From Ceratopteris richardii (lineage: Eukaryota > Streptophyta > Polypodiopsida > Polypodiales > Pteridaceae), in the NCBI GenBank assembly GCA_020310875.1, contig CM035416.1:77359974-77423973 (forward strand): 64,000 nt of DNA, read 5' to 3'. Position numbers and translations under genes: made by a program. Under the pieces are notes generated by a model. The model searched no databases and was not told where the DNA came from. It saw only the letters and a program-made list of their open reading frames with translations. How positions within the stretch are numbered: position 1 is the first letter of the stretch; each line of letters opens with the position of its first letter. Positions 1-12,171 of the stretch are shown piece after piece.

Positions 1-6
1 TCAGAG

Positions 7-902
7 ATCTCATGCACATCTGGTGCATCAGGGTCTAGTTCCAATGTTTCCACGAGGAGCTATAACTTGTAGGGCAAAGACCATTTTGAGATCCAAAAAT
101 TTGATGGTACAAACTTTTCTCTATGGAAGAATCATATTAAAGATGTGATAATTCAAAGGAGGCAATGGAAGCCAATAAATGGAATCTCAAAGAAGCCTAC
201 TGACATGGATGAAGATGGTTGGGATGAGTTAGATGAAATGGCCTTGTCTACCATTCAATTGCACCTAGAAGGTAATGTTTACTTTATAGTACTAGACTAT
301 GAAAGTGCAGAGGAGCTTTGGAAGAAGTTATGCAATACATATGAAAAAGAGACGGCATCAAATAAAGTGTATCTGATGAGAAAATTATATGACCTTCACA
401 TGAATGACATAGATAGTGTTGATGCTCATCTAAATGAGTTTGATGCTATATTCTCCCAGTTACAAGATCAGAAAATGGATATGGATAATGAAATGAAAGA
501 AATATTGTTGTTATGGACCTTGCCATCATCATGGGATATGTTTTTCACAGCTATTAGCAATAGTGCACTTGGTGGTAAACTGGTCTATGATGACATATAT
601 GGAGCACTCTTGAGTGAGGAGACTCATAGAAAATCTATGGTTGGCATTCAGAGTGGAGATGCATACAGTGTTCATGATTCTTACCAAGGAAAGAATCAGT
701 AACGTGGCAAGAGCAAGAACAAGGAAAAGAATGGTTAACGAAATAAGGGTGGAAGTAAATCAAGGAAGAGGGATATCGAATGCCATTATTGTCATAAGAA
801 AGGACACATGAAGAAAGATTGTTATGCATTAAAGAATGCTAAAGGTAAAGGACATAATGTTGATGTGCATGTTAAATAACTATGTGCACCATCTACTTCG
901 AT
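7..902 (+). pseudogene. gag: A gag (copia, UBN2-type) with zinc knuckle
   Basis: Capsid-type gag. In frame 1 it reads from about position 7, with a TAG at 76-78, then FDGTNFSLWKNHIKDV, the usual N-terminal gag signature, and runs open to 702. The conserved gag middle (YESAEELWKKL near 300) follows. A shift of frame is needed to reach the CCHC knuckle CHYCHKKGHMKKDC at about 780-822, which binds the element RNA. A further stop lies near 880. A usual copia gag is 250-300 residues, so the size is normal and the gene is broken only by point lesions. No good ATG start is visible because the window starts inside the leader or gag. Confidence 0.8.
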
Positions 903-903
903 T

Positions 904-2390
904 GTGAAGATTGAAGAAATTAATGCTATTTCTGATGATGCTGATGTGTTCACACTCAATCGCACTGTGCCAACTGATGCTCTTATGGTTGATTCTCTTT
1001 CCCACACATGGCTCCTAGATTGTGGTGCTTCTTTCCATGTGACACCACACAAAGAATGGTTCTCTAATTATGCAGCAAAGTCTCTTGGTACCATGAGACT
1101 TGGTGACTCTTACCAGTGTGAGGTTGTGGGGATCAGAGATGTGGTGTAGTTCATTGATGGTTCAAACTTTACTATGCATAATGTATGCCATATACCTTAG
1201 TTATCATTTAGTTTGATGTCGATTAGTCAACTTGATGACCTTGGTTAAAAGTTGGTGTTCTATGCTGAGTCCTTTCGCATATCAAAGGGCAATATGGTTA
1301 TTGCAAAAGGAAGCAAAGTTGGCTCACTTTATCCTTTATTTGTATCAATGAAAGAACACTTGTTAATTGTTACTGAACAGCCTATGGCTTGTATTTGGCA
1401 TGGCCATTTGGGTCATATATCACGTAGAGGAATGGAAAATCTTTCTCGTTCTCACTACTTACATATGTTGTCTTTCTTTGATTTTTCAAAATGTGAGCAT
1501 TTTCAATATGGAAAGCAAACTAGGGATGTGCACAAGATGCACATTGACTCTTCGATTCAGCCTTTAGATCTCGTTCATATAGATGTGTGTGGTCATATGC
1601 CCACAAGGTCATTAGGTGACTCTCGTTATTTTGTCACTTCATAGATGATGCTACTAGAAAAGTGTGGGTATATCCTATCAAAGCAAAGGATAAGGTATTC
1701 CCTAGTTTTAGAAAATGGCTTGCTTCAGTTGAGATTGCAAAAGGAACTAAGGTTAAGGCTTTATGTTCAGATATGGGGGTGAGTATACCTCATATGAATT
1801 TAACTTTTAGTACAAAATGGCGTAGCTGAAAGGATAGAACTATTCAGATAATGGGGGTGAGTTCTATGTTGCATCATGCAAACCTTTCACAAGGCTTTTG
1901 GACAAAAGTAGTATTGATTGTAGTTCATGTGATTAACCTTTCACCTAGTACTACCAAAGGTCTGAAAGTGGCACAGAGTTATGGATAAGGAAGCCAGCAT
2001 ATTTTGATCATCTTTGAGTTTTTGGGTGCAAAGCATATGTTCATATACCCAATAATCTTAGACAAAAGTTAGACCATAAGTCAAAGAAATGCATTTCTCT
2101 TGGATATGGTCGAGAAGGACAATTTGGATATTGCTTATGGGATCCTAAAACATGATCACTGACTAGTAGTGATGTCATTTTCAATGAGTCTAAGATGCAT
2201 AAACAACCCATTAAGGAGGTTGAAGTGAGAAGAGTGGTGTTTTAGGATATTATTCCTCCAATTAGCATGCATAAAAATGTTGCACATAGGGATGTTCAAG
2301 AGAATGTTCCATCAAATCAGTCTACAAATGTTCCTATTGAGCAATCATTAAGACACTACATGTGTCTCACATCCACCCGATAGATATGTT
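904..2390 (+). pseudogene. pol: A protease and integrase remnants
   Basis: The protease motif is HTWLLDCGASFHVTP (about 1003-1047). The active triad is D-C-G-A-S where most copies have D-S-G-A-S. Next comes the integrase HHCC region: WHGHLGHIS at about 1397 and CEHFQYGK at about 1492, where the second cysteine is lost. The catalytic core has LVHIDVCG (about 1570), a degenerate second Asp region (LCSDMGV, about 1763) and NGVAER with the Glu (about 1817). At least six stops and several frameshifts are present, and the distance from second Asp to Glu is too short, so sequence has been deleted. 1900-2390 is integrase C-terminus and linker, recognisable only as scattered short frames. Confidence 0.75.
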
Positions 2391-2811
2391 CCAAGTTTGG
2401 ATTTTGTTATGCTAACAGATGTTGGTGAGCCTTCTTGCTACAAAGAGGCTATGCAGACAATGGATCATATCAAGTGGGAGCATGCCATGAAGAGTGAGTT
2501 GGATTCTACTCACAAGAATGGTACTTGGGGTTTAATACCTTTGCCAAAGGGCAAGAAAAGTTTACCATGTAAATGGGTATATAAGTTGAAATTCACATCA
2601 TATAGTGCTTCTCCAAAGTATAAAGCATGACTTGTTGCAAAGGGTTTTAAGCAACAACATGGTGTTGATTTTGAGGAAATCTTCTCTTGAGTGGTCAAGA
2701 TGACTACCTTGTGAATGTTGCTTGGATTCGTTGCAATGGAGGACTTAGAGCGAGTCCAAATGGATGTGAAAACTGCATTCTTGCATGGAGATCTTGCAGA
2801 TGAGATCTTAT
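2391..2811 (+). pseudogene. pol: A reverse transcriptase, N-terminal part
   Basis: RT fingers/palm start: the acidic linker, then MKSELDSTHKNGTWGLI, CKWVYKLKF, the LVAKGFKQQHGVDFEEIF block and VQMDVKTAFLHGDLADEI. These are the standard copia RT blocks up to the first catalytic Asp (QMDVKTAFLHG). Three stops (near 2628, 2688, 2713) interrupt it. It ends exactly where the LTR of B begins. The reading resumes at 9236 with LYGLKQSPRQWY, but about 20-30 codons normally found between the two blocks are absent, so host sequence was lost at the B junction. Confidence 0.85.
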
Positions 2812-3827
2812 TGTTGGAGACCTCTTAATCTCCAAAGGTTTGATCTATACTGATCTAAGAACACTTCTATATCAGTTATGGATAAAACTTTACACAAATA
2901 TTGTCTTCATTTATGAAAACTTTCACTAGCACTTCTCTGAGTGAAGAAATTCCTTCTTCAGAAAGTCTGCTTCAAAAATTGACTTCAATACCTGCACATA
3001 TCTTCAGATTTCTTCAAATCAATGATGCACAAATTTTCACACTACCTTTGCGCAATCATATCAACCATTAGTTCTTCAAAAGAATCATTAGAACTTTAAT
3101 TTGATCCTTAAGATCAAAAGTATGTCAGAAACTGTTTTCTTGAACTGTTACAAGCGACTTTGACATAGGTAACTTCTAAGGTTGATTTCTCATAGCACAG
3201 ATCCCGTTTTGTTAAATGCTTTTAGCCATAGATTTCTTACCTTCTAAATTAGATTTTAAGTGTCCCACCCAAAACTTTACACTCTTCATTGAGATCTAAG
3301 CAAATCATTGACATGCAAAAGTGCGCAACTCTGAGAAGTTTTTCTGCAGACTTTACATACACATGTTCCTATTGATCATACTCACAGCAAGAGAGGAATT
3401 AGACCATGAAACTTTGAACATAGCTTCATTAGCTTCTAGATTAGATGTGTACAAAAGGATTTCTGATCCACATGACCAAGCTGAGAGAAATCTACAAAAT
3501 ACTCATCGCTATTTGCTGAAGATGACTCTCCTCACATCTATCTCTATGACACTTGTCTTCTAATGACTCTCCTTCATATTTCTTTACATCATTGACTTAT
3601 ATACATATGGTTCTAGACTTATCCTGCGTCTATTACATTACTCTTTATCATCCTAAGGATTATCTATACTCATATTACAAGAATTTACAACTGTAATGTA
3701 CATATGTATACAAACTTCACTTCTGAGATCTCTTCACTTTCTCAAGTGTCTTCTTCCACTTTAATCTGATCATAAGCTTGCTTTAAGCTCTTTGTAATCA
3801 TCAATTTGTGATTGGTTTGTTCCAACA
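2812..3827 (-). repeat. B 3' LTR
   Basis: 1,016 bp, plus-strand ends TGTTGG and CCAACA. It aligns with 8229-9235 throughout; for example, the first 130 bases differ at only about three positions. On the minus strand a TATA-like TGTATATAAGTC lies near 3600. An 80-codon open frame on the opposite strand (3321-3563) recurs in the partner LTR. Confidence 0.92.
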
Positions 3828-4920
3828 GCTCCCCTTCAATCACTAATGTGATTATTCCATTCTTCTTCACTCCTGCCATCCCTTTGAATCTCTGTAGCTT
3901 AGGTTCATCCAAGCTTTTTGTCATCATATCTGCAACTTGCTCTTTTGTTGGAGTATACATCACTTCAATCTCTTTATCAAGTACCTTTTCCCTCAAGAAA
4001 TGATACTGAATCTCTATATGCTTAGTCCTGGCATGAAAAACAAGGTTAGCTGCCAGATACAATGAACTCATATTGTCTCCAAAAATAATTGGAGTACTCT
4101 GATCAGTTCCAAAACTCTTCAACAAGGTCTTTAACCAAATCACTTCTTTTGCAGCCTCTACCATTCCTTTATATTCAGCTTCTGTAGATGACAAAGCAAC
4201 TGTATGTTGCTTCTTTGAGCACCAAGAAACTAGTTTATCTCCAATATAACAGAGATACCCATGAGTAGACCTTCTATCATCTGAATCACCTGCCCAATCT
4301 ACATCACTAAACACTTTCATTCTTGTACCAGAAGTAAATCCATAATACAAACCTTCACTTAAGGTCCCTTTGATATATCTGAGTACCCTTTGAGCTGCAA
4401 CCCAATGAGTCTTCTTTGGACAATGCATAAATTGTGATAACACACCTACCGCATATGATAAATCTGGCCTTGTCAAGGTAGCATAAATTAAACTACCTAC
4501 CAAAATTTGATATTTCTTCATGTCATTAAACTCTTCACCTCCATACCTGATCAATTTATGATTTACCTCCAATGGTGTAGTTGAAGACTTGCAATCCTCC
4601 ATGTTGAACTTGACCAGAAGATTCTTCAAGTATCTCTCTTGTGTAACATATACTCCATGTTGAGTATATACAATCTGCATTCCTAAGAAATAAGATAAGT
4701 TTCCCAAATCACTTATCTTAAACTCCTTCTCTATGTTTTTCTTAAACTCATTGATTCCTTGAGCATCTGTACCTGCGACAATAATATCATCAACATAAAT
4801 ACACATGTATATGTATCCATTTTCACTTGCCTTCACTAGCAAGCTACTATCTGCCTTTGATGCCTGAAATCCATATTCATTCAAGAACTTAACAAGCTTG
4901 TAATTCCATGATCTTGGGGC
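3742..4920 (-). pseudogene. pol: B reverse transcriptase C-terminal part and RNase H
   Basis: The third and last open stretch of the B pol frame. It carries the RT catalytic motif IYVDDI, LSYFLGMQI and the RNase H block: VFSDVDWAGDSDDRRST, the SSTEAEYKG motif with the catalytic Glu, and GDNMSSL with a catalytic Asp. The end, ARTKHIEIQYHFLREK to DMMTKSL, is the normal copia RNase H tail. The frame does not stop before the LTR: it reads through the polypurine tract (as IEGELLEQ) and about 27 codons into the 3' LTR. In sister elements C and I the stop falls just before the tract. A TAG (4921-4923) separates it from the upstream RT. Confidence 0.93.
3828..3837 (-). promoter_or_regulatory. B polypurine tract
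   Basis: GAAGGGGAGC on the minus strand, directly abutting the LTR start TGTTGG. It would prime second-strand DNA synthesis. Confidence 0.85.
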
Positions 4921-5871
4921 CTACTTCAACCCATACAAAGCTCTCTTGAGCTTACACACATAATCTGATGCAATTGAATCCATGAAACCTTCTGTTTGCT
5001 CCATGTACACTTCATCTGCAATGTATCCATTCAAAAATGCATTCTTCACATCTAATTGTGATAACTTCCATCCTTTACAAGCAGCAATAGCAATCAATGA
5101 TCTAATTGTAGACATCTTAGCAACAGGACTAAAGGTTTCATCATAATCTACCCCATAAGTTTGGGCATAACCTTTGACCACAAGTCTAGCCTTATATCTT
5201 GACACCTTACCATCTGCAAACCTTTTTGTTTTATACACCCACTTACATCCAATAACCTTCTGATTCTTTGGTCTTGGCACCAACTCCCATGTCTCATTTT
5301 CAAGTAGAGCATCATACTCTTCTTGCATTGTCTTCTCCCAATTTTGTTTACCTTTAGCTTCTTCATTTGTGATTGGATCCTCTTCTATCTTCACAATGTA
5401 AGCATAATCTTTTGTTGTTAAGAAAGATGTGTCATAGCTATACGTGATAGGATCTTTTCTTTCCCTTGAGGATCTTCTAACCTCTGCACTTCTTGAAGTC
5501 TCAGCCACATTTGATTCTGGATCAAATCTTGGCCCATCTTCAACATTATCTTGCAATTTACTTTTATAATCAACATCATCAATATCTTCTTCATACACAC
5601 TTACTTTTGTCTTTCCTTTCCTTTGTATTTCTTTAACATCTGCATACTCATTTATTGAGCCTGTATACCATGTACATTCCTCATCAAATGTAACATCTTT
5701 GGTAACAAGAAATTGCTTTGTAGATGGACTCCACAATCTGTAACCCATCTGTCTATCATCATACCCAATAAACACATACTTCTCTGCTTTGGGTTCTAAC
5801 TTATGTCTCAATTGTGAAGGAACATAAGCATATGCTAAACATCCAAATACCTTACAATGATCAAGAGTAGG
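4921..5871 (-). pseudogene. pol: B integrase C-terminus and reverse transcriptase N-terminus
   Basis: Open between two stops, in frame with its neighbours. It starts with the integrase C-terminal region (FIGYDDRQMGYRLWSP, VTKDVTFDE), then an acidic linker and the RT start: [54 protein letters not shown] and KRALYGLK. The terminal TAG (4921-4923) replaces a proline codon conserved in elements C and I (two base changes), so it is a true nonsense lesion. Confidence 0.93.
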
Positions 5872-6648
5872 TTACTTACCCCACCATGCTTCATAAGGAG
5901 TTCTTCCCTCTAAAGCTTTACAAGGTAACCTATTCACAAGGTATGTTGCAGTGTTGATAGCTTCTGCCCATAAGTAATTTGGACAATTCTTTTCCTTCAT
6001 CATTGCTCTTGCAAACTCTACAAGAGTTCTATTTCTTCTTTCTGCAACTCCATTTTGTTGAGGAGAGTACCTGCAAGTTACTTCTCTTTTTATACCTGCA
6101 TTCCACAAATAATCATCAAATTCTTTAGAGAAATACTCTCCCCCTCCATCTGATCTCAACCTCTTGAGCTTTTGTCTTGTAATCCTTTCTGCATAAGCAT
6201 GATAATGCTTGAATGTCTTGAACACTTTTGATTTGTCCTTGAAAGTAATCCATTTGGTTGCATCATCAACAAACAACACATAATATCTAGATCCATTTAT
6301 ACTATAGTCCCTTGAAGGACCCCACACATCTATATGAACTAACTCAAGCATGTTTGAATACTTGTATCCTGATTTGTTGTAAGAACTTTTGTGTGCTTTA
6401 CCTAATTGGCAAGCTTCACACTTGTACACCATGTGTTGCCCTTCAACATTTGGAAAACCAAGCACTACATCATTCCTTGACATTTCATTTATGGCTCTCT
6501 CATTGAAATGACGTAGCCTTTTATGCCATAGGTCTAACTCAGACATCTTCTGACTTCCGTAAGTAAATAAAGCATGTCCCACATTACCTTGGACTTTGAG
6601 AGTAAACAACCTTCCTTCCTTTTTACTTGCAATTATGTTTCTATATCC
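5872..6648 (-). pseudogene. pol: B integrase
   Basis: Carries the HHCC zinc module (LWHKRLRHFN with CEACQLGK), then the DD35E core: VHIDVWGPS (first Asp), LRSDGGGEYF (second Asp) and NGVAERRNRT (Glu). All catalytic residues are present. The zinc module reads H-K-R-L-R-H where C has H-K-R-L-G-H. The frame begins after the TAG at 6649 and ends at a TAA (5872-5874), where C has ATA (Ile). Confidence 0.93.
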
Positions 6649-7998
6649 CTAATTTGGATCTTGCACATAAACACCATCATTTGTGAATCTGACTTCATAT
6701 CCTTTCTCCACAATTTTCCCTACACTTATCATGTTTTTAGGAATAGTAGGAACATAAAGTACCTTGCTTAAGAGTGTACTTCCATTCTTTTTCTTTACTG
6801 ATCCAATGCTTTCCACCTTATGCTTGGTATTATCACCTGTTTGAACTGTATGTCCATTCACCTTTGCTTCCATATCAGCCATCAATGATATATTGCCACT
6901 CAGATGATTGCTACATCCTGAGTCAATATAAAACACCCTTTGATCTTCTCCTACTGCTTCATGAGTTGCATTCAAGATGAGAGTCATGTCATCCTTTTGA
7001 TCTGATGCATAATTATAATAATTATTGTTGTAGGACTGAGATTGAAAACTTCTTCCACCTCCTCTAGCATATGATGTCCTACTACCTCTTCCTCTAAAGT
7101 TACCTCTTTGGTTTCTGCCTCCTCTACCTCTTTGATTGAAGCTCTGATTATTACTTCCACCATTTTGATTGTTATACCAACAATCATTTGCCAAATGATT
7201 GGTTCTGCAACAAATCCAACAAGCTTTAGTATTATCTTTGTTCTTACCTCCTCTTCCTTTACCTCTGAAGTTCATCTTTCCTTTTGTAAAGTTAGCTTTA
7301 CTTGAAGTTCCTTCATCATCAATTGACTGCTTCCCTTTGCCATTCTTTTTCTTGTCCTTGGAGTACATAGCTTGACTTGCACTCCTATCATTGTCTCCCT
7401 TAATGTTCTGCTCAAAAGTTAGCATGTGTCCTAGCAATTGATTAAGATCAGGAGTAAAGTGATCTAATGACAATTCTATGGACAATATGAAAGGCTTCCA
7501 CTTCTCATATCCTCTCAGACCTGTAAGTATTTGCCTTACCAACTTATCCTCTTCAATGTCTTCATCTACAGCTCCCAAGCTGTCTGCAATATCCTTCATC
7601 CTTGCCACATAATCAGAAATTGATTGTGAACTCTTCTTCTTGAAAGTTGTAAACTCTGCCCATAATGAGGACTTCCTAGACTTGGTTGTGTTTTGGAAAT
7701 GCTCTTCCAAAGCATTCCACACATCTGTTGCACTTTCCAATCCTCTGATGTGAGGTAGAAGATAATCATTTACAGCCATGTAAATGATGCTTCTAGCTTG
7801 AGCATCCTTTCTCATCCAAGTCTTCAAATCTGTAAGCTCTTCCCTAGTTGGAATACTAGGATCTGCAAATTCAGGCTTTTCTTCTTCTCCTGTAATAAAT
7901 GCCATCAAATCTTTGCTCATGAGGTGTGCCTCCATCCTCATGGACCAAGCTGGATAGTTCTCCCTATCTAGCTTATCAATCAGCAAACTTTCTCCCAT
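6649..7998 (-). pseudogene. gag: B gag and protease (449 residues)
   Basis: Starts at ATG MGESLLIDKLDRENY, the conserved N-terminus also used by C. It has the copia gag fold (LPHIRGLESATDVWNALEEHF), a Gly/Arg/Asn-rich linker, the zinc knuckle CWICCRTNHLANDC (about residues 260-275) and the protease motif VFYIDSGCSNHLSGN (about 355-370). The active-site variant D-S-G-C is shared by B and C. It is the longest intact piece of B. A TAG at 6649-6651 after VYVQDPN cuts the polyprotein just before integrase. Gag alone could still be made in full. Confidence 0.9.
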
Positions 7999-8215
7999 CT
8001 TTGATCTTCTGTGTTTGCAATTACTACGATTTATGATAATAAAGTGTACGTTTGATATGAAGCTTTAATCCTTCTTGATTCTTCAAACTCGTGCTTTGTA
8101 ATTCTGCAGGTTATCTTCAAGAATTTGTCCTTGTCCACCTTCAATCAGAAGAAACTTCAATACCTGCAATAGTCAGGACTTCCAATGCTTTTACTTCACT
8201 TGTATTGCAGCTTAT

Positions 8216-8227
8216 GCTCTGATACCA
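8216..8227 (-). promoter_or_regulatory. B primer-binding site (tRNA-iMet)
   Basis: TGGTATCAGAGC on the minus strand, one base inside the 5' LTR end. It matches the 3' end complement of plant initiator tRNA-Met. Confidence 0.93.
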
Positions 8228-8228
8228 C

Positions 8229-9235
8229 TGTTGGAGACCTCTTAATCTCCAAAGGTTTGATCTATACTGATCTAAGAACACTTCTATATCAGTTATGGAT
8301 CAAACTTTACACAAATATTGTCTTCATTTATCAAGACTTTCACTAGCACTTCTCTGAGTGAAGAAATTCCTTCTTTAGAAATTCTGCTTCAGAAATTGAC
8401 TTCAATACTTGCACATATCTTCAGATTTCTTCAAATCAATGATGCAAACATTTTCACACTATCTTTGCGCAATCATATCAACCATTAGTTCTTCAAAATA
8501 ATTATTAGAACTTTAATTTGATCCTTAACATCAAAAGTATGTCAGAAACTGTTTTCCTGAACAAGCGACTTTGACATAGGTAACTTCTAAGGTTGATTTC
8601 TCAAAGCACAGATCCTGGTTTGCTAAATGCTTTTATCCATAGCTTTCTTACCTTCTAACTTAGATTTTAAGTGCTGATTCACCCAAAAAATTACATTGTG
8701 CATTGAGATCTAAGCAAATCATTGACACGAAAAAGTGTGCAACTCTGAGAAGTTTTTCTGTAGACTTTACATACACATGTTCCTATTGATCATACTCAGA
8801 GCAGGAGAGGAATTAGACCATGAAACTTTGAAGATAGCTTCATTAGCTTCTAGATTAGTTGTGTACAAAAGGATTTCTGATCCACATGATCAGGCTGAGA
8901 GAAATCTACGAAATACTCATCGCTATTTCCTGAAGATGACTCTCCTCACATCTATCTCTATGACACTTGTCTTCTAATGACTCTCCCTCAAATTTATTTA
9001 CATCATTGACTTATATACATATGGTTCTAGACTTATCCCACATCTATTACATTACTCCTTATCATCCTAAGGATTATCTATACTCATATTACAAGATTTT
9101 CCAACTGTAATGTACATATGTATACAAACTTCACTTCTGAGATCTCTTCACTTTCTCAAGTGTCTTTTTCCACTTCAATCTGATCATAAGCTTGCTTCAA
9201 GCTCTTTGTAATCATCAATTTGTGATTGGTTTGTT
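8229..9235 (-). repeat. B 5' LTR (terminal six bases missing)
   Basis: Copy of 2812-3827. It ends ...GGTTTGTT and then passes straight into A sequence (TTAAACTTATATGG, RT block LNLYGLKQ). The CCAACA end seen in the other LTR is deleted together with adjoining host bases. Confidence 0.9.
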
Positions 9236-9774
9236 TTAAACTTATATGGACTTAAACAGTCCCCTAGACAATGGTACCGAAAGTTTGATGCTTTTATGAA
9301 GTCTCAAGGCTATTCTCAAAGTAATGAGGATCATTGTCTCACACAAAGAGATGCTCATATGGAAGCTTGATATGCTTAATACTTTATGTCGATGATATGT
9401 TGATTACTGGGAAGTCGTCTTATGACTTATCAATTCTCAAAAATACGTTGAGTCAGACCTTTGATATGAAGGATTTGGGGGATGCCAAACATATTCTTGG
9501 CATGTGCATTACTCATGATAGGAGTACAAGATGCATATACTTGTCTCAATGTGAGTACATATCCAAAGTACTTCACAGGTTCAATATGCAGGGTGGAAAG
9601 GCATTGAGTACACCTTTACCCACATATGTGAAATTGAGCGAGGATGATTGCCCCAAATCAGATGAGCAAAAGGAATTCATGACCAAAATTCCTTATCAGT
9701 CTATTGTTGGTAGTCTCATGTATGCTATGCTAGCTATGAGACCAAACATTGAATTTGTAGTGGGACTTGTGAGC

Positions 9775-9809
<35 letters not shown>

Positions 9810-10332
9810 CTTGGCAAGCAACATTGGGAAGTGATCAAGATGATTTTGATATATTTGAGTGGCACTAAGGACAAGTGTCTATGCTTAGGTAGAGGAAAAG
9901 CATCCGTTATTGGTTACACAGATTTTGACTATGCTAGTTGTGTAGACAATCTTAAGTCTACATCAGGGTACATCTTTCATTTTGTTAGAGGTGGTATCTC
10001 TTGGAGATCTTGTCTTCAAGAATGTACAATTTTTTCCACCACAAAAGCAGATTATCTTGTGGCAAGTGAGGCATGTAAGGAAGCATTGTGTCTTTCTCGT
10101 CTTGCTTGTGATATGGGTCTACCTCAGCATGAACCTCATTGCACAATGATAGTCAGAGTGCCATTGCTTTGGCTAAGAATCTGGTCTATCAAGCAAAGAC
10201 CAAGCTCATTGAGGTGAGGTATCACTTCATTAGAGATTGATTAGCCACTGAGTGAATTATTCTTGAGAAGGTTCATACTCAAGATAATGCTACAGATGCT
10301 TTGACTAAAGCTCTTACACAATATAACTTTTG
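9236..10332 (+). pseudogene. pol: A reverse transcriptase C-terminal part and RNase H
   Basis: Continues the RT of A: LYGLKQSPRQWYRKF, then LILYVDDMLITG with the catalytic YVDD, DLGDAKHILGM, and TKIPYQSIVGSLMYAM. An (AT)n tract at 9777-9807 breaks the frame between the RT end and RNase H (KMILIYLSGTKDKCLCLG, YTDFDYASCVDNLKSTSGYIF, FSTTKADYLVASEACKEA). The end DNATDALTKAL is at about 10280-10312. The RNase H Glu motif is changed (T-K-A-D-Y for T-E-A-E-Y). More stops follow. Confidence 0.88.
9777..9807. repeat. (AT)15 microsatellite inside A pol
   Basis: An uninterrupted AT run of about 31 bases within the former RT/RNase H coding region; it shifts the reading frame. Confidence 0.97.
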
Positions 10333-10426
10333 ACACTATTATCACTTGATGGGGGTTACCTGATTCATGAACTTACACTATCACTTGTATATTGTGTAAC
10401 ATGCCCATCACGTGGGAAGTATAGTT

Positions 10427-11410
10427 TGATGGAGAGTGTTAATCTCCAAAAGAACAAGCTACTCTTGAAGTTAGAGCACCTCTATAACAAGAGTAACTCA
10501 AATCCTTCACCAATTTGGAGGATCAGTACTCAACTAAAATTTTCAACAAACTGTGAAGAAGATGACTACACAGAAAGTCTGCTGCACATAACTAATCCAT
10601 TGACTTATCAAACATGTAAAGTTTTTGATAAAACTTTGTACAAGGTGTCCCCTATAGTTTCGGCAACTCCTCCAACTTAAATCATTTCAAAAGACTCAGT
10701 AGATCTTGAGAAATGATCTTAACAAGTCATCTATTTCTAAAACTATTCTTATGAGTAGTCGATTCAGACACCTGTAACTTCTAAAGCTTGGTTCTCTCAA
10801 TCTAGAACCCATTTATGCAAATGCTTTTAGCCATAGATGGCTTACCTTTCAACTTAGATTTTGACTTCTCATTTGTGAAAAACTTTACACTGTGCACTGA
10901 GAACTAACCATTTCTTTGACCATCGGGATTGCACCTATTTCAGAAGACACTTGGCATTTTCTCACATATGAATGTTCCTCTTCATAATTCTCACAGGATG
11001 TTTAAAATTAGGCTCTCAAACTTTAACCATAGAATCATTAACTATGGAGTTAGACACCTACAAAAGGATTCTTGAAATGATCAAGCACAGAAAGAGAACA
11101 CTCAGAAAAATTGGGCGCAATATTTCTTCATTTTTTAAAAAAACTTGACATCTAATTCTTCTTAAATCTTGTTCTTACACACTCTCTCATATTTGCCCCG
11201 ACATTTTTTCTTTGTATATATAGGCAAATATTTAAAAGCTCATAACTATTAAAAACATAAGTGAGCTAACTCTAAATTAATGTACATATATGTACACATC
11301 TTCATCTTTTGGATATGCACTTCCTTCATGCTTCATAACTTGATCTTTTCCTCAGTCCTTGACTTCAAGTCTTCATCAAAACATCAATTGTTGATTGTCT
11401 TGCACCAGCA
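10427..11410 (-). repeat. C 3' LTR
   Basis: 984 bp. It matches 15789-16812 but lacks about 50 bases near 11143, where the right copy has a segment between AAAAACTT and CATCTAATTC. A TATA-like CCTATATATAC lies near 11215 on the minus strand. Confidence 0.92.
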
Positions 11411-11418
11411 GCTCTCCC

Positions 11419-12171
11419 TCAATCATCAATTGAGGTTTTCTCTATCTTTTTTATACTTGCCATGTCTTTGAATCTCTGTAGCTTTGGTCCATCCAAGGTT
11501 TTGGTTAGCATATCAGCTATCTGATCTTTTGTTGAAGTATGTATAACTTCAATCTCTTTATCCATCACCTTCTCTCTCAGAAAATGATACGGAATCTCAA
11601 TATGTTTAGTCCTGGCATGAAAAACAGGGTTAGCAGCTAAATACAATGAACTCATGTTATCTCCATGAATAGTGGGTGTACTCTGAATGATGTCAAAACT
11701 CTTCATCATAGTCTTAAGCCATATCACTTCCTTTGCAGCTTCAACCATACCTTTGTACTCAGCCTCTATGGATGATAAAGCAACTATGTGTTGCTTCTTT
11801 GAACACCAAGAGATTAACTTATCTCGCACATAACACAAGTATCCATATGTTGATCTCCTATCATCAGGATTACTTGCCCAATCTGTATCACTATATATCT
11901 TGATGTTTGTATCTCATGTAAAACCATAATACAAACCTTCTTTGAGTGTACCCTTAATGTACCTCAACACCCTTTGTCCTGCAACCCAATGTTCTTTCTT
12001 AGGACAATGCATGAATTGAGACAATACTCCAACTCCATATGACAAGTGAGGCCTAGTTAATGTAGCATAAATCAGGTACAACCGAACTTTGATTTCATGT
12101 CCTTGAACTCTTCTCCTCCATATCTGCTCAATTTGTGATTCACCTCCATTGGAGTAGGTGCTACCTTGCAA
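11419..12171 (-). pseudogene. pol: C RNase H and RT end
   Basis: Reads LIYATLTRPHLSYGVGVLSQFMHCPKK, WVAGQRVLRYIKGTLKEG, then a TGA at 11914-11916 and on to WCSKKQHIVALSSIEAEYKGM, GDNMSSLYLAANPVFHARTKH and a natural stop (11419) just before the polypurine tract. A short deletion near 12085 (the codons for KKYQRLVGS are missing) puts this piece out of frame with the upstream RT. Confidence 0.9.

Larger units (their letters stand above)
2812..9235 (-). mobile_element. Ty1/copia element B inserted in A
   Basis: Nearly full-length LTR element on the minus strand: 5' LTR 8229-9235, PBS 8216-8227, one gag-pol frame from 7998 to 3742, PPT 3828-3837, 3' LTR 2812-3827. Plus-strand LTR ends read TGTTGGAGACC to CCAACA. 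Gag-pol is one continuous frame of about 1,420 codons broken by only three stop codons (6649, 5872, 4921), so B is much younger than its host A. No target duplication can be seen because the right junction lost the last six LTR bases and some host sequence. Confidence 0.93.
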
